A stretch of 64,000 nucleotides of DNA from Archivesica marissinica. Taxonomy: Eukaryota; Mollusca; Bivalvia; Venerida; Vesicomyidae. The notes beneath the pieces were generated by a model. The model made no database searches, was not told where the DNA came from, and was given only the letters and a program-made list of their open reading frames with translations. Shown in pieces: positions 49,101 to 51,828 of this stretch. The stretch is from assembly GCA_014843695.1 (NCBI GenBank), contig CM026391.1, positions 16,117,365 through 16,181,364 on the forward strand, read 5' to 3'. The translations under genes were made by a program, and so were the position numbers. Within the stretch, counting starts at the first letter, position 1. The number at the start of each line of letters is the position of its first letter.

Positions 49101-51828
49101 NNNNNNNNNNNNNNNNNNNNNNNNNNNNNNNNNNNNNNNNNNNNNNNNNNNNNNNNNNNNNNNNNNNNNNNNNNNNNNNNNNNNNNNNNNNNNNNNNNNN
49201 NNNNNNNNNNNNNNNNNNNNNNNNNNNNNNNNNNNNNNNNNNNNNNNNNNNNNNNNNNNNNNNNNNNNNNNNNNNNNNNNNNNNNNNNNNNNNNNNNNNN
49301 NNNNNNNNNNNNNNNNNNNNNNNNNNNNNNNNNNNNNNNNNNGGTTTGTGAGAGTATTTGTCTAGGATTGTGGTTTGTGAGTATTTGTCTATAATTGTGG
49401 ATTATGAATATTTGTCTAGGATTGTGGTTTGTGAGTATTTGTCTATAATTGTGGTTTGTGAGTATTTGTCTAGGATTGTGGTTTGTGAGTATTTGTATAT
49501 AAGTGTGGTTTGTGAGTATTTGTCTATAATTGTGGTTTGTGAGTATTTGTCTATAATTGTGGTTTGTGAGTATTTGTCTAGGATTGTGGTTTGTGAGTAT
49601 TTGTCTATAATTGTGGATTATGAATATTTGTCTATAATTGTGGTTTGTGAGTATTTGTATATAAGTGTGGTTTGTGAGAGTATTTGTCTAGGATTGTGGT
49701 TTGTGAGTATTTGTTTATGATTGTGGTTTGTGAGTATTTGTCTAGGATTGTGGTTTGTGAGTATTTGTCTAGGATTGTGGTTTGTGAGTATTTGTCTATA
49801 ATTGTGGTTTGTGAGTATTTGTCTATAATTGTGGTTTGTGAGTATTTGTCTATGATTCTGGTTGTGAGTATTTGTCTATGATTGTGTTTTGTGAGTATTT
49901 GTCTATACTTGTGGTTTGTGAGTATTTGTCTAGGATTGTGGTTTGTGAGTATTTGTCTATGATTGTGGTTTGTGAGTATTTGTCTATGATTGTGGTTTGT
50001 GTTTTGCAGGAGGTTACGAGAAGGTGTCTAAGAAAGACAGAAAGTTACTGCTGTGTTTGCTGATGACTTCATGTGATTTATCGGACCAGACAAGACCGTG
50101 GGATAACACCAAGAGAGTAGCGGTAAGTAGAGTTACCCGCTCCTACTTTATTTATGTCTTGTTTTGTCCTTGGATAGTTATATCTGATATTATCCACCCG
50201 GGATTATGTCTTTTAAGCCTTCAGACATAAGGAAAGTTATGCATTTTCAGGTATTCTGTTATAACGCAATCTCTGATATTATATCTTTTCAGGCATTCAG
50301 GCATAACGCAATATGATATTATATCTTTTAAGCATTCAGGCATAACGCAATCTCTGATATCATGTCTGTTCAAGCATTCAGGCATAACGCAATCTCTGAT
50401 ATCATGTCTTTTCAAGCATTCAGTCATCATAGTAACTCTGATATCATGTCTTTTCAAGCATTCAGACATAAAGTAGTATCTGATATCATGTCTTTTCAAG
50501 CATTCAGACATAAAGTAGTATCTGATATCATGTCTTTTCAAGCATTCAGACATAAAGTAGTATCTGATATTATGTCTTTTCAAGCATTCAGACATAATGT
50601 AATCTCTGATATTTGGTCATTTCAGACACTGATCTATACAATATGATATTATGTCTTTTCAAGCATTCAGACATAATGTAATCTCTGATATTCGGTCATT
50701 TCAGGCACTGATCTACAAGGAGTTTTTCTCTCAGGGAGATATGGAGAAGGCTAAGGGATTGGAGCCTATTGATATGATGGACAGAGAGAGGGCCCAGATA
50801 CCAGCCCTCCAGATAGGCTTCCTGGACCATGTAGCGTTACCAGTTTACAAGTAAATTATACTGATCTCCGTGTATAGTAAGGAAGTGGCACAGACGGATC
50901 TGTAGTCCAGTGGTAACACGCTGGACTGGTAATCCAGGGATCGCAGGTTCGATCCCCCCGTCTGACACTAATAAAATTAACAGTCTTTCAGATGGGACTT
51001 TAAACTGAGGTCTTGTGTCGGTGCTTTACACCGTGCACGTAAAAGAACCAGAGGAGACAGAGCAACAGTTTTGAAATGTTTACACTATTTGATATAGAAA
51101 TTTAAACAACGTAGCTTTAACTAATAATCTCTTGAAATTATAGGGTAATGTGTCCGCCTCCGTGGTCGAGCGGTTAAGGTCACTGACTTGTATACCACTG
51201 TAACCTATCATCACTGATGGTCATGGGTTCAAGCCCCGCTCAGACCCTGTCTATATGAAAAAGTTGGCAGTTTCTTACGGAGGTTGGTGCACCCAAGTAC
51301 TGGTTAACCGCTGGAGCCTGCCCAGGAAAGGTGTTATTAGGTAAACTGCCCGCCGGCGATATAGCCCACAATGGTGCTGATGCAGGCGTAAAACCCGAAA
51401 TATAAATATAACAATATAGGGTAATGTAAATAGGTGGGGAAAATGTGCAATTTTAATCAAATTAAAAAATAATTCTTTCCATTTTTCTGAAAAATTACTG
51501 AGTGCCCATTTTTACATGACATAGGCCATCTCCAGATTCAATATGATTTTGTTTGTTCAGGTTGTTGGGCAAGTTAGTCCAGAAGATAATCTCCACATTC
51601 AATATGATTTGTTTGTTCAGGTTGTTGGGCAAGATGTTCCCGGAATGTGTTGAGATAGCCGAGCGTGTAGAAGATAACAAACAGCACTGGGACAAAATCT
51701 CGGGCCTCATCAAATTGAAACGAGGGGGCAGCCAGGCTAGAATGACTTTTGAGGAAGTGCTAGCCATCGAGAATGAGGAGGATGATGATGCTGATGGACA
51801 TGCTCAGATCATGAATGGCACAGGGTAG
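4134..51828 (+). CDS. PDE2A: PDE2A-like cGMP-stimulated cyclic nucleotide phosphodiesterase, 3' part of gene (exons interrupted)
   Basis: Spliced from exons at 4134-4194, 8029-8110, 14215-14249, 16146-16261, 17059-17136 (or 19677-19754), 32608-32730, 36003-36073, 41988-42110, 46781-46868, [gap], 50010-50122, 50705-50850 and 51621-51828. The product hydrolyses cAMP and cGMP in the cytosol or at membranes, and cGMP binding to GAF-B stimulates it. The order seen is GAF-B end with an NKxnFx3DE motif, linker helix, then a class I PDE catalytic domain with YHNWMHA, the HDx2Hx4N metal signature, a metal-site Asp in [11 protein letters not shown] and the nucleotide-selecting Gln in IPALQIGF. All splice phases fit except across the 1000 N gap. 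The promoter, GAF-A and the start of GAF-B lie upstream of the window. About 75 catalytic residues are missing and should lie in the gap. The family is clear; PDE2A is favoured over PDE5/6/10/11 by the residue pattern through the linker and catalytic domain. Confidence 0.92.
4255..7519. repeat. Minisatellite, 33 bp unit (~100 copies) with higher-order structure
   Basis: The unit is cgtatactcggctgtacatt plus ctccgcacactcc. Shorter 21 bp units (lacking ctccgcacactc) are interspersed. Because 33 is a multiple of three and the unit has no stop in several frames, it gives open frames of about 830-1090 codons on both strands. Blocks around 5090-5340 recur near 5600-5850 and 6250-6530. Confidence 0.95.
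7640..7815 (+). mobile_element. tRNA-derived SINE (family C), fragment of body
   Basis: It carries tatgaaaaagttggcagttt, ggctggtgcacccaagtact and gatgctgatgcaggcgtaaa-type sequence, as in the full copy at 51153-51413. The tRNA head is missing. Confidence 0.7.
7829..7921. repeat. Short tandem repeat, 29 bp unit, 3 copies
   Basis: The unit is ctggacaagctatattaata plus accgatgta. It ends just before the exon 2 splice-site duplication. Confidence 0.85.
7931..8052 (+). repeat. 61 bp tandem duplication of the exon 2 splice acceptor
   Basis: Two copies start at 7931 and 7992 with atgatcacatactatttgga and run through aatgttgtgtattgcag into gagaattgctcaacataaa. Acceptors end at 7967 and 8028. The unit is 61 bp, so using the first acceptor shifts the frame. 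Confidence 0.95.
8029..8110 (+). CDS. PDE2A: PDE2A exon 2 of window (GAF-B, middle)
   Basis: This 82 bp exon enters in phase 1 and leaves in phase 2. It reads [20 protein letters not shown] and then STGFRTR, the stretch of GAF-B after the VATSG loop. The acceptor is tgtattgcag and the donor gtacat. A near-copy of the acceptor and the first ~22 exon bases lies 61 bp upstream (acceptor at 7967). Only the downstream acceptor keeps the conserved frame, so I place the exon start at 8029. Confidence 0.9.
8208..11080. repeat. Minisatellite, 53 bp unit (~54 copies)
   Basis: The unit is tattgtataactcgcatata, atatatggttaaccttcggt, acaaacattacat. It is very homogeneous, with scattered single-base variants (aactagc, ttgaataac). 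The gaataac variant alternates with the normal unit between about 10270 and 11040, a two-unit higher-order pattern. Confidence 0.95.
11081..11795. other. Intron sequence without recognised gene
   Basis: AT-rich, with a fragment of the ~125 bp repeat family near 11185-11250 (ccttcatagagatttaga, cgacagtcatttagctatca). A stretch near 11520-11610 with gcgctatataaatgctatg looks like a dispersed repeat end. No coding signal was seen. Confidence 0.5.
11796..12470. repeat. Tandem repeat, ~125 bp compound unit
   Basis: Units carry catagagatttaggttaata, ctattatatctccatacaaa, cgacagccatttagctatca and tctatcccacctccatagat. The same family forms the array at 32782-33775. Confidence 0.9.
12471..13085. repeat. 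Tandem repeat, 85 bp unit (~7 copies)
   Basis: The unit runs gaacattggtttggctacta, cactgtcaatgtatgtggta, ttggtaatggcgtcaagagg, then tgtttctatgagggaaaggg. One copy of the same unit follows the related array at 33776-33880. Short open frames here are repeat products. Confidence 0.9.
13086..13432. other. Intron sequence, nothing recognised
   Basis: Unique-looking AT-rich sequence without an exon matching the PDE2A frame. Confidence 0.5.
13433..14012. repeat. G/T-rich minisatellite (gggataattgttttgt units, 16-26 bp)
   Basis: Strongly strand-biased: gggataattg alternates with ttttgt and ctttgattg linkers of variable length. It lies about 200 bp upstream of micro-exon 3. Confidence 0.9.
14215..14249 (+). 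CDS. PDE2A: PDE2A exon 3 of window (35 bp micro-exon, GAF-B)
   Basis: The exon lies between acceptor atattttcag and donor gtaaga. With the AG carried over from exon 2 it reads [12 protein letters not shown] and ends in phase 1. It is the GAF-B strand ending ILCFPIK that normally follows the GFRT motif. At 35 bp it is far too short to be found as an ORF. The phase match on both sides and the conserved residues support it. Confidence 0.88.
14308..14580 (+). mobile_element. SINE (family B) fragment with an internal tandem expansion
   Basis: It matches the body of the full copy at 58868-59092 (ctaggcaaggc, cattgcctcttctctctccc, aatcaaactataataaatttg end). A ~64 bp internal segment (gtccctaggcaaggctctta ... 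catggtgtggtggtga) is present about three times at 14330-14505. Confidence 0.75.
14518..14859. other. Intron sequence, nothing recognised beyond the SINE end
   Basis: Unique AT-rich sequence. The 60-codon open frame on the - strand overlaps the start of the next tandem array and is not supported as a gene. Confidence 0.45.
14860..15690. repeat. Minisatellite, ~52 bp unit with a short subunit
   Basis: Long units read ctatttttagattgcagtga, cgtagcacatagtcgactgc, gagataatgtta; a ~31 bp subunit stops at cgtagcacata. They alternate in a regular three-part higher-order pattern (long, long, short). Each unit carries a TGACGTAG and a tttttagattgcag. Confidence 0.92.
15692..15938. mobile_element. TTAA-bounded MITE (double-hairpin family), copy 1
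   Basis: Perfect terminal inverted repeats of about 20 bp: ttaacccatttcattctgga at the left and its complement at the right. Inside are two palindromes, one around gcctgatcaa/ttgatcaggc with ctatgctgtttgc, one around catagatcctgatcag/ctgatctggatctatg. TTAA ends with CCC suggest a piggyBac-type non-autonomous element (inference). Confidence 0.8.
16146..16261 (+). CDS. PDE2A: PDE2A exon 4 of window (GAF-B C-terminal part with NKFDE motif)
   Basis: This 116 bp exon enters in phase 1 and leaves in phase 0. The acceptor is attgttgcag and the donor gtaagt. It encodes [20 protein letters not shown], then [19 protein letters not shown]. The N-K...F-x3-D-E pattern (NKxnFx3DE) marks cyclic-nucleotide-binding GAF domains. 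ATAF-IYC-ISI-H leads into the connecting helix. Two Cys (CPC) near the motif are unusual for the position but do not touch the motif residues. Confidence 0.93.
16331..16869. repeat. Minisatellite, 26 bp unit (~20 copies)
   Basis: The unit is ctgtatgatcagaccttatg plus accaag. It lies in the 797 bp intron between exons 4 and 5a. Confidence 0.95.
17059..17136 (+). CDS. PDE2A: PDE2A exon 5a (GAF-B to catalytic linker helix, version a)
   Basis: This 78 bp exon is phase 0 at both ends and reads [20 protein letters not shown] then MMYHMK. It encodes the helix joining GAF-B to the catalytic domain, which lies at the PDE2 dimer interface. The acceptor is gatgtatttcag. The donor gtcagg is weaker than most in this gene. 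A homologous exon of the same length and phase (5b) lies 2.5 kb downstream, so the two are probably used alternatively. Confidence 0.9.
17268..17352. repeat. Short tandem repeat, ~22 bp unit, 4 copies
   Basis: Units of tttttgttttggcgggaaag; G/T-rich on the + strand, just after exon 5a. Confidence 0.85.
17353..17994. other. Intron sequence between exons 5a and the SINE, nothing recognised
   Basis: AT-rich with long T runs. No open frame resembles a PDE2A exon. Confidence 0.45.
17995..18277 (-). mobile_element. tRNA-Thr-derived SINE (family A), full-length-looking copy
   Basis: On the - strand it starts cagacggatctgtagtccag, with a tRNA head whose anticodon loop reads ctggtaa (GGT, Thr). A ~200 bp body follows, ending ctcttcaggaggcgtcgctc...gacgataaataaacgtaaa. 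This copy defines the intact sequence used to interpret the interrupted copy at 37041/41571. Confidence 0.85.
18278..18846. other. Intron sequence, nothing recognised
   Basis: Unique-looking. No exon or repeat signal was found. Confidence 0.45.
18847..19215. mobile_element. TTAA-bounded MITE (double-hairpin family), copy 2
   Basis: Starts ttaacccttaacctgccaat and ends catccaatttatttggcagg plus ttaa. It contains gcatagagcc/ggctctatg and catagatcctgatca/ctgatctgaatctatg palindromes; the first is present twice. It shares its right-hand TTAA with the next element. Confidence 0.75.
19212..19459. mobile_element. TTAA-bounded MITE (second subfamily), copy 1
   Basis: Starts ttaaccctttcaacaccaca and ends cttggtgttgaataatgggt plus tatgggttaa. 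An internal palindrome around aaaagtgtagatccagatga / tcaggatctgcacttttt is present. A reversed copy is at 36718-36960. Confidence 0.75.
19677..19754 (+). CDS. PDE2A: PDE2A exon 5b (duplicated, alternative linker-helix exon)
   Basis: This 78 bp exon is phase 0 at both ends. The acceptor is aatattttacag and the donor gttagt. It reads [20 protein letters not shown] then MIYHMQ, which matches exon 5a at 19 of 26 residues. It has no stop, and both its splice sites are good. Because the length is a multiple of three, using 5a, 5b or both keeps the frame. The conserved residues imply selection, so I read it as a functional alternative exon and not a relic. Confidence 0.85.
19955..20302. mobile_element. 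TA-flanked MITE with cagtgaaacccctc ends
   Basis: Terminal inverted repeats cagtgaaacccctctaaacc and, at the right, its near complement ending gaggggtttcactg. TA flanks both ends. Subterminal copies of tcggtttagaggggtt are repeated inward. TA target and CAGT ends point to a Tc1/mariner-pogo type non-autonomous element (inference). Confidence 0.7.
20303..20670. other. Intron sequence, nothing recognised
   Basis: Unique-looking AT-rich sequence; the 63-codon open frame here has no recognisable features. Confidence 0.45.
20671..20860 (+). mobile_element. SINE (family B), copy with deleted head
   Basis: gtggaagttgtgatagtg jumps directly to ctggagccgttacgattgtg, so about 45 bp of the tRNA part is missing. 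The body then matches 58868-59092 to the ctaaaataaatttcta end. Confidence 0.75.
21050..21290 (+). mobile_element. SINE (family C), copy truncated in the head
   Basis: Starts inside the tRNA part (catcactgatggtcacgggt, tcgagccccgctcagg) and continues through the body to aatggtgctgatgcaggcgt and an aaatataaat tail. Confidence 0.75.
21336..31635. repeat. Large minisatellite, 32 bp unit, ~10.3 kb (~320 copies)
   Basis: The unit is tagactgtatataatataga plus gtgcaaggatcc, so most units contain the palindrome GGATCC. Variants gaatcc, gaatccat and gatagaatagag mark subsets. The first ~1.3 kb is mainly the gaatcc type; beyond ~22700 the ggatcc type dominates. Identical variant strings recur at 23311 and 24161, and at 27052, 28543 and 29594, showing block duplications. 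All short open frames here are repeat products. Confidence 0.97.
31636..32607. other. Unique intron sequence before exon 6
   Basis: AT-rich single-copy sequence with a pyrimidine-rich run into the exon 6 acceptor. The two overlapping short open frames near 31986-32241 are antisense to each other and have no recognised domain. Confidence 0.5.
32608..32730 (+). CDS. PDE2A: PDE2A exon 6 of window (start of catalytic domain)
   Basis: This 123 bp exon is phase 0 at both ends, with acceptor cttgttgttgcag and donor gtacgt. It encodes [20 protein letters not shown], then a segment ending in [13 protein letters not shown]. The run PR-LPED-T is the N-terminal stretch of the PDE2 catalytic domain. It sits after the ~10.3 kb 32 bp array and before the ~125 bp unit array. 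Confidence 0.9.
32782..33775. repeat. Tandem repeat, second array of the ~125 bp family
   Basis: Short ~75 bp units (ccctttccttcatagagatt, aggttaatatactattatat, acaaacgacagccatttaa) come first. Longer units that also carry tagtcaccatatctatccca follow. Same family as 11796-12470, 20 kb away in another intron. Confidence 0.9.
33776..33880. repeat. Single copy of the 85 bp unit
   Basis: It holds attggtttggctactacatt, gtcaatgtatgtcgtattgg and aagaggtgcttctatgaggg. The unit is amplified about sevenfold at 12471-13085. Confidence 0.85.
33985..34118. repeat. 45 bp tandem repeat, left part (interrupted by LINE)
   Basis: The unit is ttcaagagctaaaatgttca, atctatgacgatttctagtt, atata. The array resumes at 35536 after the LINE. 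Confidence 0.9.
34119..35535 (-). mobile_element. 5'-truncated non-LTR retrotransposon (LINE)
   Basis: The insert lies in a 45 bp tandem repeat. The 10 bp ctagttatat is present on both sides (34109-34118 and 35536-35545), consistent with a target-site duplication. Because the target is itself repeated, this is not proof. The 3' end (- strand) has a short UTR ending ggaggctgatg after the stop. The 5' end is cut inside the reverse transcriptase, so the endonuclease is missing. Confidence 0.88.
34137..35535 (-). pseudogene. LINE reverse transcriptase, C-terminal ~465 residues
   Basis: One open frame without stops. Reverse transcriptase blocks in order: [13 protein letters not shown] (motif A), [14 protein letters not shown] (B), FADDAAL (C), ISIKKTEVM (D), NFRYLGS (E). 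A C-terminal segment follows with [20 protein letters not shown] and a zinc-finger-like CDDCNRDC...H...C motif near the end. The open frame reads on upstream into the tandem repeat, so its first ~25 residues are not LINE. It lacks the endonuclease and the RT N-terminus, so it cannot be autonomous. The clade was not determined. Confidence 0.88.
35536..35632. repeat. 45 bp tandem repeat, right part
   Basis: Continues the array of 33985-34118 with the aattgttcaa variant. Confidence 0.88.
35633..36002. other. Unique intron sequence before exon 7
   Basis: No repeat or additional exon recognised; ends with the pyrimidine tract of exon 7. Confidence 0.5.
36003..36073 (+). CDS. PDE2A: PDE2A exon 7 of window (catalytic domain)
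   Basis: This 71 bp exon enters in phase 0 and ends in phase 2. It reads [20 protein letters not shown] then TLA plus two bases of an Arg codon. The acceptor is ccctctgttgcag; the donor gtctgg is weak. SMFEDLNL...KI...TLAR matches the helices that precede the catalytic His region in PDE2. The Arg codon is completed by the first base of exon 8. Confidence 0.88.
36208..36640 (-). repeat. Minisatellite grown from a family B SINE
   Basis: Units of cattcctgatggaatccatc, gccatgagggagagagaaga are the reverse complement of the SINE B segment ctctctccctcgtggcgatg, gattccatcaggaatgagg. Unit length varies (~33-45 bp) by loss of the agaagaggga part. At the right the array runs into unexpanded SINE B sequence (gtggaatttaaatgccttgc), then a scrap of SINE A (accactggactacagatccg). 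Confidence 0.88.
36718..36960. mobile_element. TTAA-bounded MITE (second subfamily), copy 2, reversed
   Basis: ttaacccattcaacaccaag at the left, tctgtggtgttgaaagggtt plus aa at the right. The interior palindrome has gtgcagatcctgatgagacg and cgactcatctggatctacac. It is the reverse of 19212-19459. Confidence 0.78.
37029..37238 (+). mobile_element. SINE (family A), left part, split by a tyrosine-recombinase retroelement
   Basis: The 12 bp ctcgtatcattt (37029-37040) recurs at 41643-41654 and is the SINE's target-site duplication. The SINE is 5'-truncated in its tRNA head (starts ggactggtaatcc) and breaks off at taatctctt (37238). It resumes at 41563. Confidence 0.88.
37335..37396 (-). repeat. 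Split direct repeat B2
   Basis: 62 bp, tagtctttgctacactaaac ... gactagacggtgtac, identical to B1 at 38028-38089. Confidence 0.9.
37842..38029 (-). repeat. Split direct repeat A2
   Basis: 188 bp from aaaatttgatgttatctgca to cgtaacgcgtgaaatgtata. Matches A1 at 41376-41563 except for a/g in ccccatgcag. It abuts B1. Confidence 0.92.
38028..38089 (-). repeat. Split direct repeat B1
   Basis: 62 bp copy of B2, directly joined to A2, as expected for the BA junction of a split direct repeat element. Confidence 0.9.
38115..39146 (-). pseudogene. Tyrosine recombinase (YR) of the DIRS/Ngaro-type element, frame broken
   Basis: It encodes a phage-integrase-fold recombinase that would integrate the circular DNA copy of the element. 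The N-terminal part (39146-38850) has a core-binding-like helix region with [21 protein letters not shown] frame change near 38860 separates it from the catalytic part (38862-38170). Recombinase features seen are [14 protein letters not shown] (first Arg), [10 protein letters not shown] (H-x-x-R box) and [14 protein letters not shown]. After KDG a ggtt-ggtt duplication shifts the frame. Reading past it by 4 bp gives [13 protein letters not shown], the expected catalytic Tyr segment. As it stands the protein would end without that Tyr. Confidence 0.85.
39143..40630 (-). pseudogene. Reverse transcriptase / RNase H of the DIRS/Ngaro-type element, main part
   Basis: A 495-codon open frame. Reverse transcriptase part: [14 protein letters not shown] (motif B region), [12 protein letters not shown] (FLDD, the YxDD catalytic box), [19 protein letters not shown] (motif D/E region). 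RNase H part: [16 protein letters not shown] with WRELEA and [11 protein letters not shown], and [15 protein letters not shown] near the end. A C-terminal [15 protein letters not shown]...W segment is common in DIRS-like polyproteins. It ends at a TGA that overlaps the recombinase reading frame start. Upstream it is separated from the RT N-terminus by an in-frame TAA (about 40642). Confidence 0.88.
40731..41177 (-). pseudogene. Reverse transcriptase N-terminal part of the same element
   Basis: Reads ...[40 protein letters not shown] and [20 protein letters not shown] then LDCRY before a stop. This is the N-terminal finger region of DIRS-type RT ending at LVLDCR. The next expected block DIRSAYHHI follows immediately in another frame, so roughly 30-35 residues that normally separate LDCR from the D-x-x-x-AYH motif are missing. 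I infer a small internal deletion with a frameshift. Confidence 0.8.
41195..41377 (-). pseudogene. Remnant leader / gag-like ORF of the element
   Basis: A 60-codon open frame ([38 protein letters not shown]) between A1 and the RT. It is far shorter than a gag ORF. It may be a deleted gag, a leader, or nothing. Confidence 0.35.
41376..41563 (-). repeat. Split direct repeat A1 (5' terminus of the element)
   Basis: 188 bp, near-identical to A2; its outer end abuts the resumed SINE at aatctctt. Confidence 0.92.
41563..41654 (+). mobile_element. SINE (family A), right part, with target-site duplication
   Basis: Continues the SINE of 37029-37238: aatctcttcag, a local G-rich change (tgggtgggggagggggg), then tcgctcatatgggcaaccgg, tagcgacgataaataaacgt. 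It ends with the duplicated ctcgtatcattt. Confidence 0.88.
41700..41908 (-). mobile_element. tRNA-derived SINE, or tRNA-Thr-like pseudogene plus tail
   Basis: On the - strand 41906-41834 folds roughly as a tRNA: D arm gctcagttggtagagc, anticodon stem tccga/tcggg with loop ctagtgt (AGT, Thr), T arm gtggg-ttcgagt-cttac. The acceptor stem has a mismatch. It continues into a ~130 bp non-tRNA body with no terminator-like T run directly after the tRNA part, so a SINE is more likely than a functional tRNA gene. A scrap of a TTAA MITE end lies at 41668-41698. Confidence 0.55.
41988..42110 (+). CDS. PDE2A: PDE2A exon 8 of window (catalytic His, YHNWMHA)
   Basis: This 123 bp exon enters in phase 2 and leaves in phase 2, with acceptor atattttgtag and donor gtacgt. 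It reads [20 protein letters not shown], then [27 protein letters not shown] holds the His that acts as general acid and the first metal-site His of class I PDEs. The retroelement block 37029-41654 ends just upstream, and a 35 bp array begins about 65 bp after the donor. Confidence 0.93.
42176..43573. repeat. Minisatellite, 35 bp unit (~40 copies)
   Basis: The unit is acctctatagagcctgcatc plus aaaacctaaacctgc. Copies lacking the ctaaac part recur in blocks about 190-230 bp apart, indicating block duplication. It starts 65 bp after the exon 8 donor. Confidence 0.95.
43669..43832. mobile_element. TTAA-bounded MITE (double-hairpin family), internally deleted copy
   Basis: ttaacccttaaaatgctagt at the left, ttattcagcattgtaagggt plus taa at the right. 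Only parts of the two palindromes remain. Confidence 0.72.
43952..44167. mobile_element. MITE with ggccataataaaata ends and TTA flanks (PIF/Harbinger-like)
   Basis: The left end ggccataataaaataaatc, then ctagattttcatcc, is mirrored at the right end (ggatgaaaatctaggaaata, then ttttattatggcc). TTA lies on both sides, and a 3 bp TTA target with GGCC ends fits PIF/Harbinger. The interior has a long T run and an A/G-rich part. Confidence 0.7.
44170..45925. repeat. Minisatellite, 26 bp unit (~67 copies)
   Basis: The unit is gggaagtagaatgtatgctc plus cttaaa; variants gttcc, cttctt and ccctaaa occur in runs. Blocks near 45055-45165 recur at 45235-45350. Confidence 0.95.
45985..46135 (-). mobile_element. 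Chimeric SINE fragment (family A tail joined to family C body)
   Basis: gttgctaccggttgcccatt, tgagcgacgg matches the SINE A tail. It is followed directly by gcagtttacctaacaacacc and aagaaactgccaacattttc, reversed SINE C body. Confidence 0.65.
46136..46486. other. Intron sequence, nothing recognised
   Basis: AT-rich and unique-looking; no coding signal. Confidence 0.45.
46487..46793 (+). repeat. 30 bp tandem repeat carrying the exon 9 splice acceptor
   Basis: tttatttcag occurs eleven times. The last six copies (acceptors ending 46630, 46660, 46690, 46720, 46750, 46780) are a clean 30 bp array of tttatttcag, agatatagagatg, tgtattg. Five upstream copies (46496, 46526, 46551, 46576, 46602) are degenerate. 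The first 13 bases after each AG equal the start of exon 9, and the intervening frame is open. Confidence 0.97.
46781..46868 (+). CDS. PDE2A: PDE2A exon 9 of window (metal-binding HD motif)
   Basis: This 88 bp exon enters in phase 2 and leaves in phase 0; the donor is gtaagt. It encodes [20 protein letters not shown] then [19 protein letters not shown] is the class I PDE signature HDx2Hx4N, which binds zinc and magnesium. The acceptor and first 13 exon bases belong to a 30 bp repeat present six times in perfect form. I take the last acceptor (ends 46780) as the constitutive one because only it gives an uninterrupted conserved helix. Confidence 0.92.
46928..47288. mobile_element. TTAA-bounded MITE (double-hairpin family) interrupted by a SINE B fragment
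   Basis: ttaacccttaacctgccaat starts the MITE, which resumes at about 47070 (gtttttgcaaacagcatagag) and ends ttatttggcaggttaatggt plus taa. Between lies SINE B sequence. Confidence 0.75.
46959..47069 (+). mobile_element. SINE (family B), 3' part, nested in a MITE
   Basis: ctctctccctcgtggcgatg, gattccatcaggaatgaggt, then ctaaaataaatttgtataaa. The element is 5'-truncated. Matches 58990-59092. Confidence 0.78.
47540..48342. repeat. Minisatellite, 62 bp unit (13 copies), running into the assembly gap
   Basis: The unit is gatatccagatacacctacc, tacaatatagccatctagtt, cctagaatattccaactagt, tt. A variant with aataatccagcttgtgtg occupies four copies near the right end. The assembly breaks inside this array. 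Confidence 0.95.
48343..49342. other. Assembly gap, exactly 1000 N
   Basis: The round number indicates a placeholder gap of unknown size. Left and right edges are different minisatellites (62 bp and 27 bp units). The PDE2A segment between exon 9 (ending FQTAS) and exon 10 (GYEKV), about 75 residues including a catalytic-domain stretch, is not present anywhere else in 46869-50009. Confidence 0.97.
49343..49998. repeat. Minisatellite, 27 bp unit (~24 copies), abutting exon 10
   Basis: The unit is ttgtggtttgtgagtatttg plus tctataa or tctagga. It continues from the gap to within ~12 bp of the exon 10 acceptor, whose pyrimidine tract (ttgtggtttgtgttttgcag) begins as a repeat unit. Confidence 0.95.
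50010..50122 (+). CDS. PDE2A: PDE2A exon 10 of window ([11 protein letters not shown])
   Basis: This 113 bp exon starts in phase 1 and ends in phase 0; the donor is gtaagt. It encodes [20 protein letters not shown], then [17 protein letters not shown]. The Asp of TSCDLSDQT is a metal ligand in class I PDEs. The acceptor reads gcaggag, a NAGNAG site, so the start may be 50010 or 50013, a one-codon difference. The exon(s) between HDIDHRG and GYEKV are absent from the sequence and presumably lie in the N gap. Confidence 0.9.
50222..50704 (+). repeat. 42 bp tandem repeat with acceptor-like units before exon 11
   Basis: Units read cattcaggcataacgcaatc, tctgatatcatgtcttttca, ag. The copy at 50611-50640 includes tttggtcatttcag followed by acactgatctata, a decayed duplicate of the true acceptor and exon start at 50705. 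Confidence 0.9.
50705..50850 (+). CDS. PDE2A: PDE2A exon 11 of window (substrate-binding Gln)
   Basis: This 146 bp exon enters in phase 0 and ends in phase 2; the donor is gtaaat. It encodes [20 protein letters not shown], then a stretch ending in [20 protein letters not shown] and PVYK. The Gln of IPALQIGF aligns with the invariant purine-contacting Gln of PDEs. The acceptor tcatttcag is preceded by a 42 bp array that carries a decayed copy of the same acceptor and exon start 79 bp upstream. Confidence 0.93.
50891..51059 (+). mobile_element. tRNA-Thr-derived SINE (family A), 3'-truncated
   Basis: Full head: cagacggatctgtagtccag, tggtaacacgctggactggt, aatccagggatcgcaggttc. The body stops at aaccagaggagaca. 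Confidence 0.82.
51153..51413 (+). mobile_element. SINE (family C), full-length-looking copy
   Basis: The head gtccgcctccgtggtcgagc, ggttaaggtcactgacttgt, ending ggttcaagccccgctcagac, resembles a tRNA with a long variable arm (Leu/Ser type). The body follows to gatgctgatgcaggcgtaaa-type sequence and an A-rich tail. Other copies: 7640, 21050, 45985, 61321. Confidence 0.85.
51530..51635 (+). repeat. 60 bp tandem duplication of the exon 12 splice acceptor
   Basis: Two copies of atctccaXattcaatatgat, ttgtttgttcag, gttgttgggcaag; acceptors end at 51560 and 51620. The exonic 15 bp are identical in both. The 60 bp in between is open in the PDE2A frame. Confidence 0.95.
51621..51828 (+). CDS. PDE2A: PDE2A last coding exon (C-terminus and stop)
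   Basis: This 208 bp exon completes the Lys codon of exon 11 and ends with TAG at 51826-51828. It encodes [40 protein letters not shown], then an acidic tail with EEDDDADG. The first part is the last helix of the catalytic domain; the acidic tail is poorly conserved in PDE2 proteins generally. The acceptor gtttgttcag and the first 15 exon bases are duplicated 60 bp upstream (acceptor ends 51560), which would add 20 in-frame residues if used. Confidence 0.93.

Noticed and set aside
48282..49394. 370-codon open frame across the gap
   Set aside because: It consists almost entirely of unknown residues from the N run.
49343..50063. Open frames of [10 protein letters not shown] repeats joining the exon 10 region
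   Set aside because: They are products of the 27 bp array. Only the part after 50009 is exon 10 of PDE2A.
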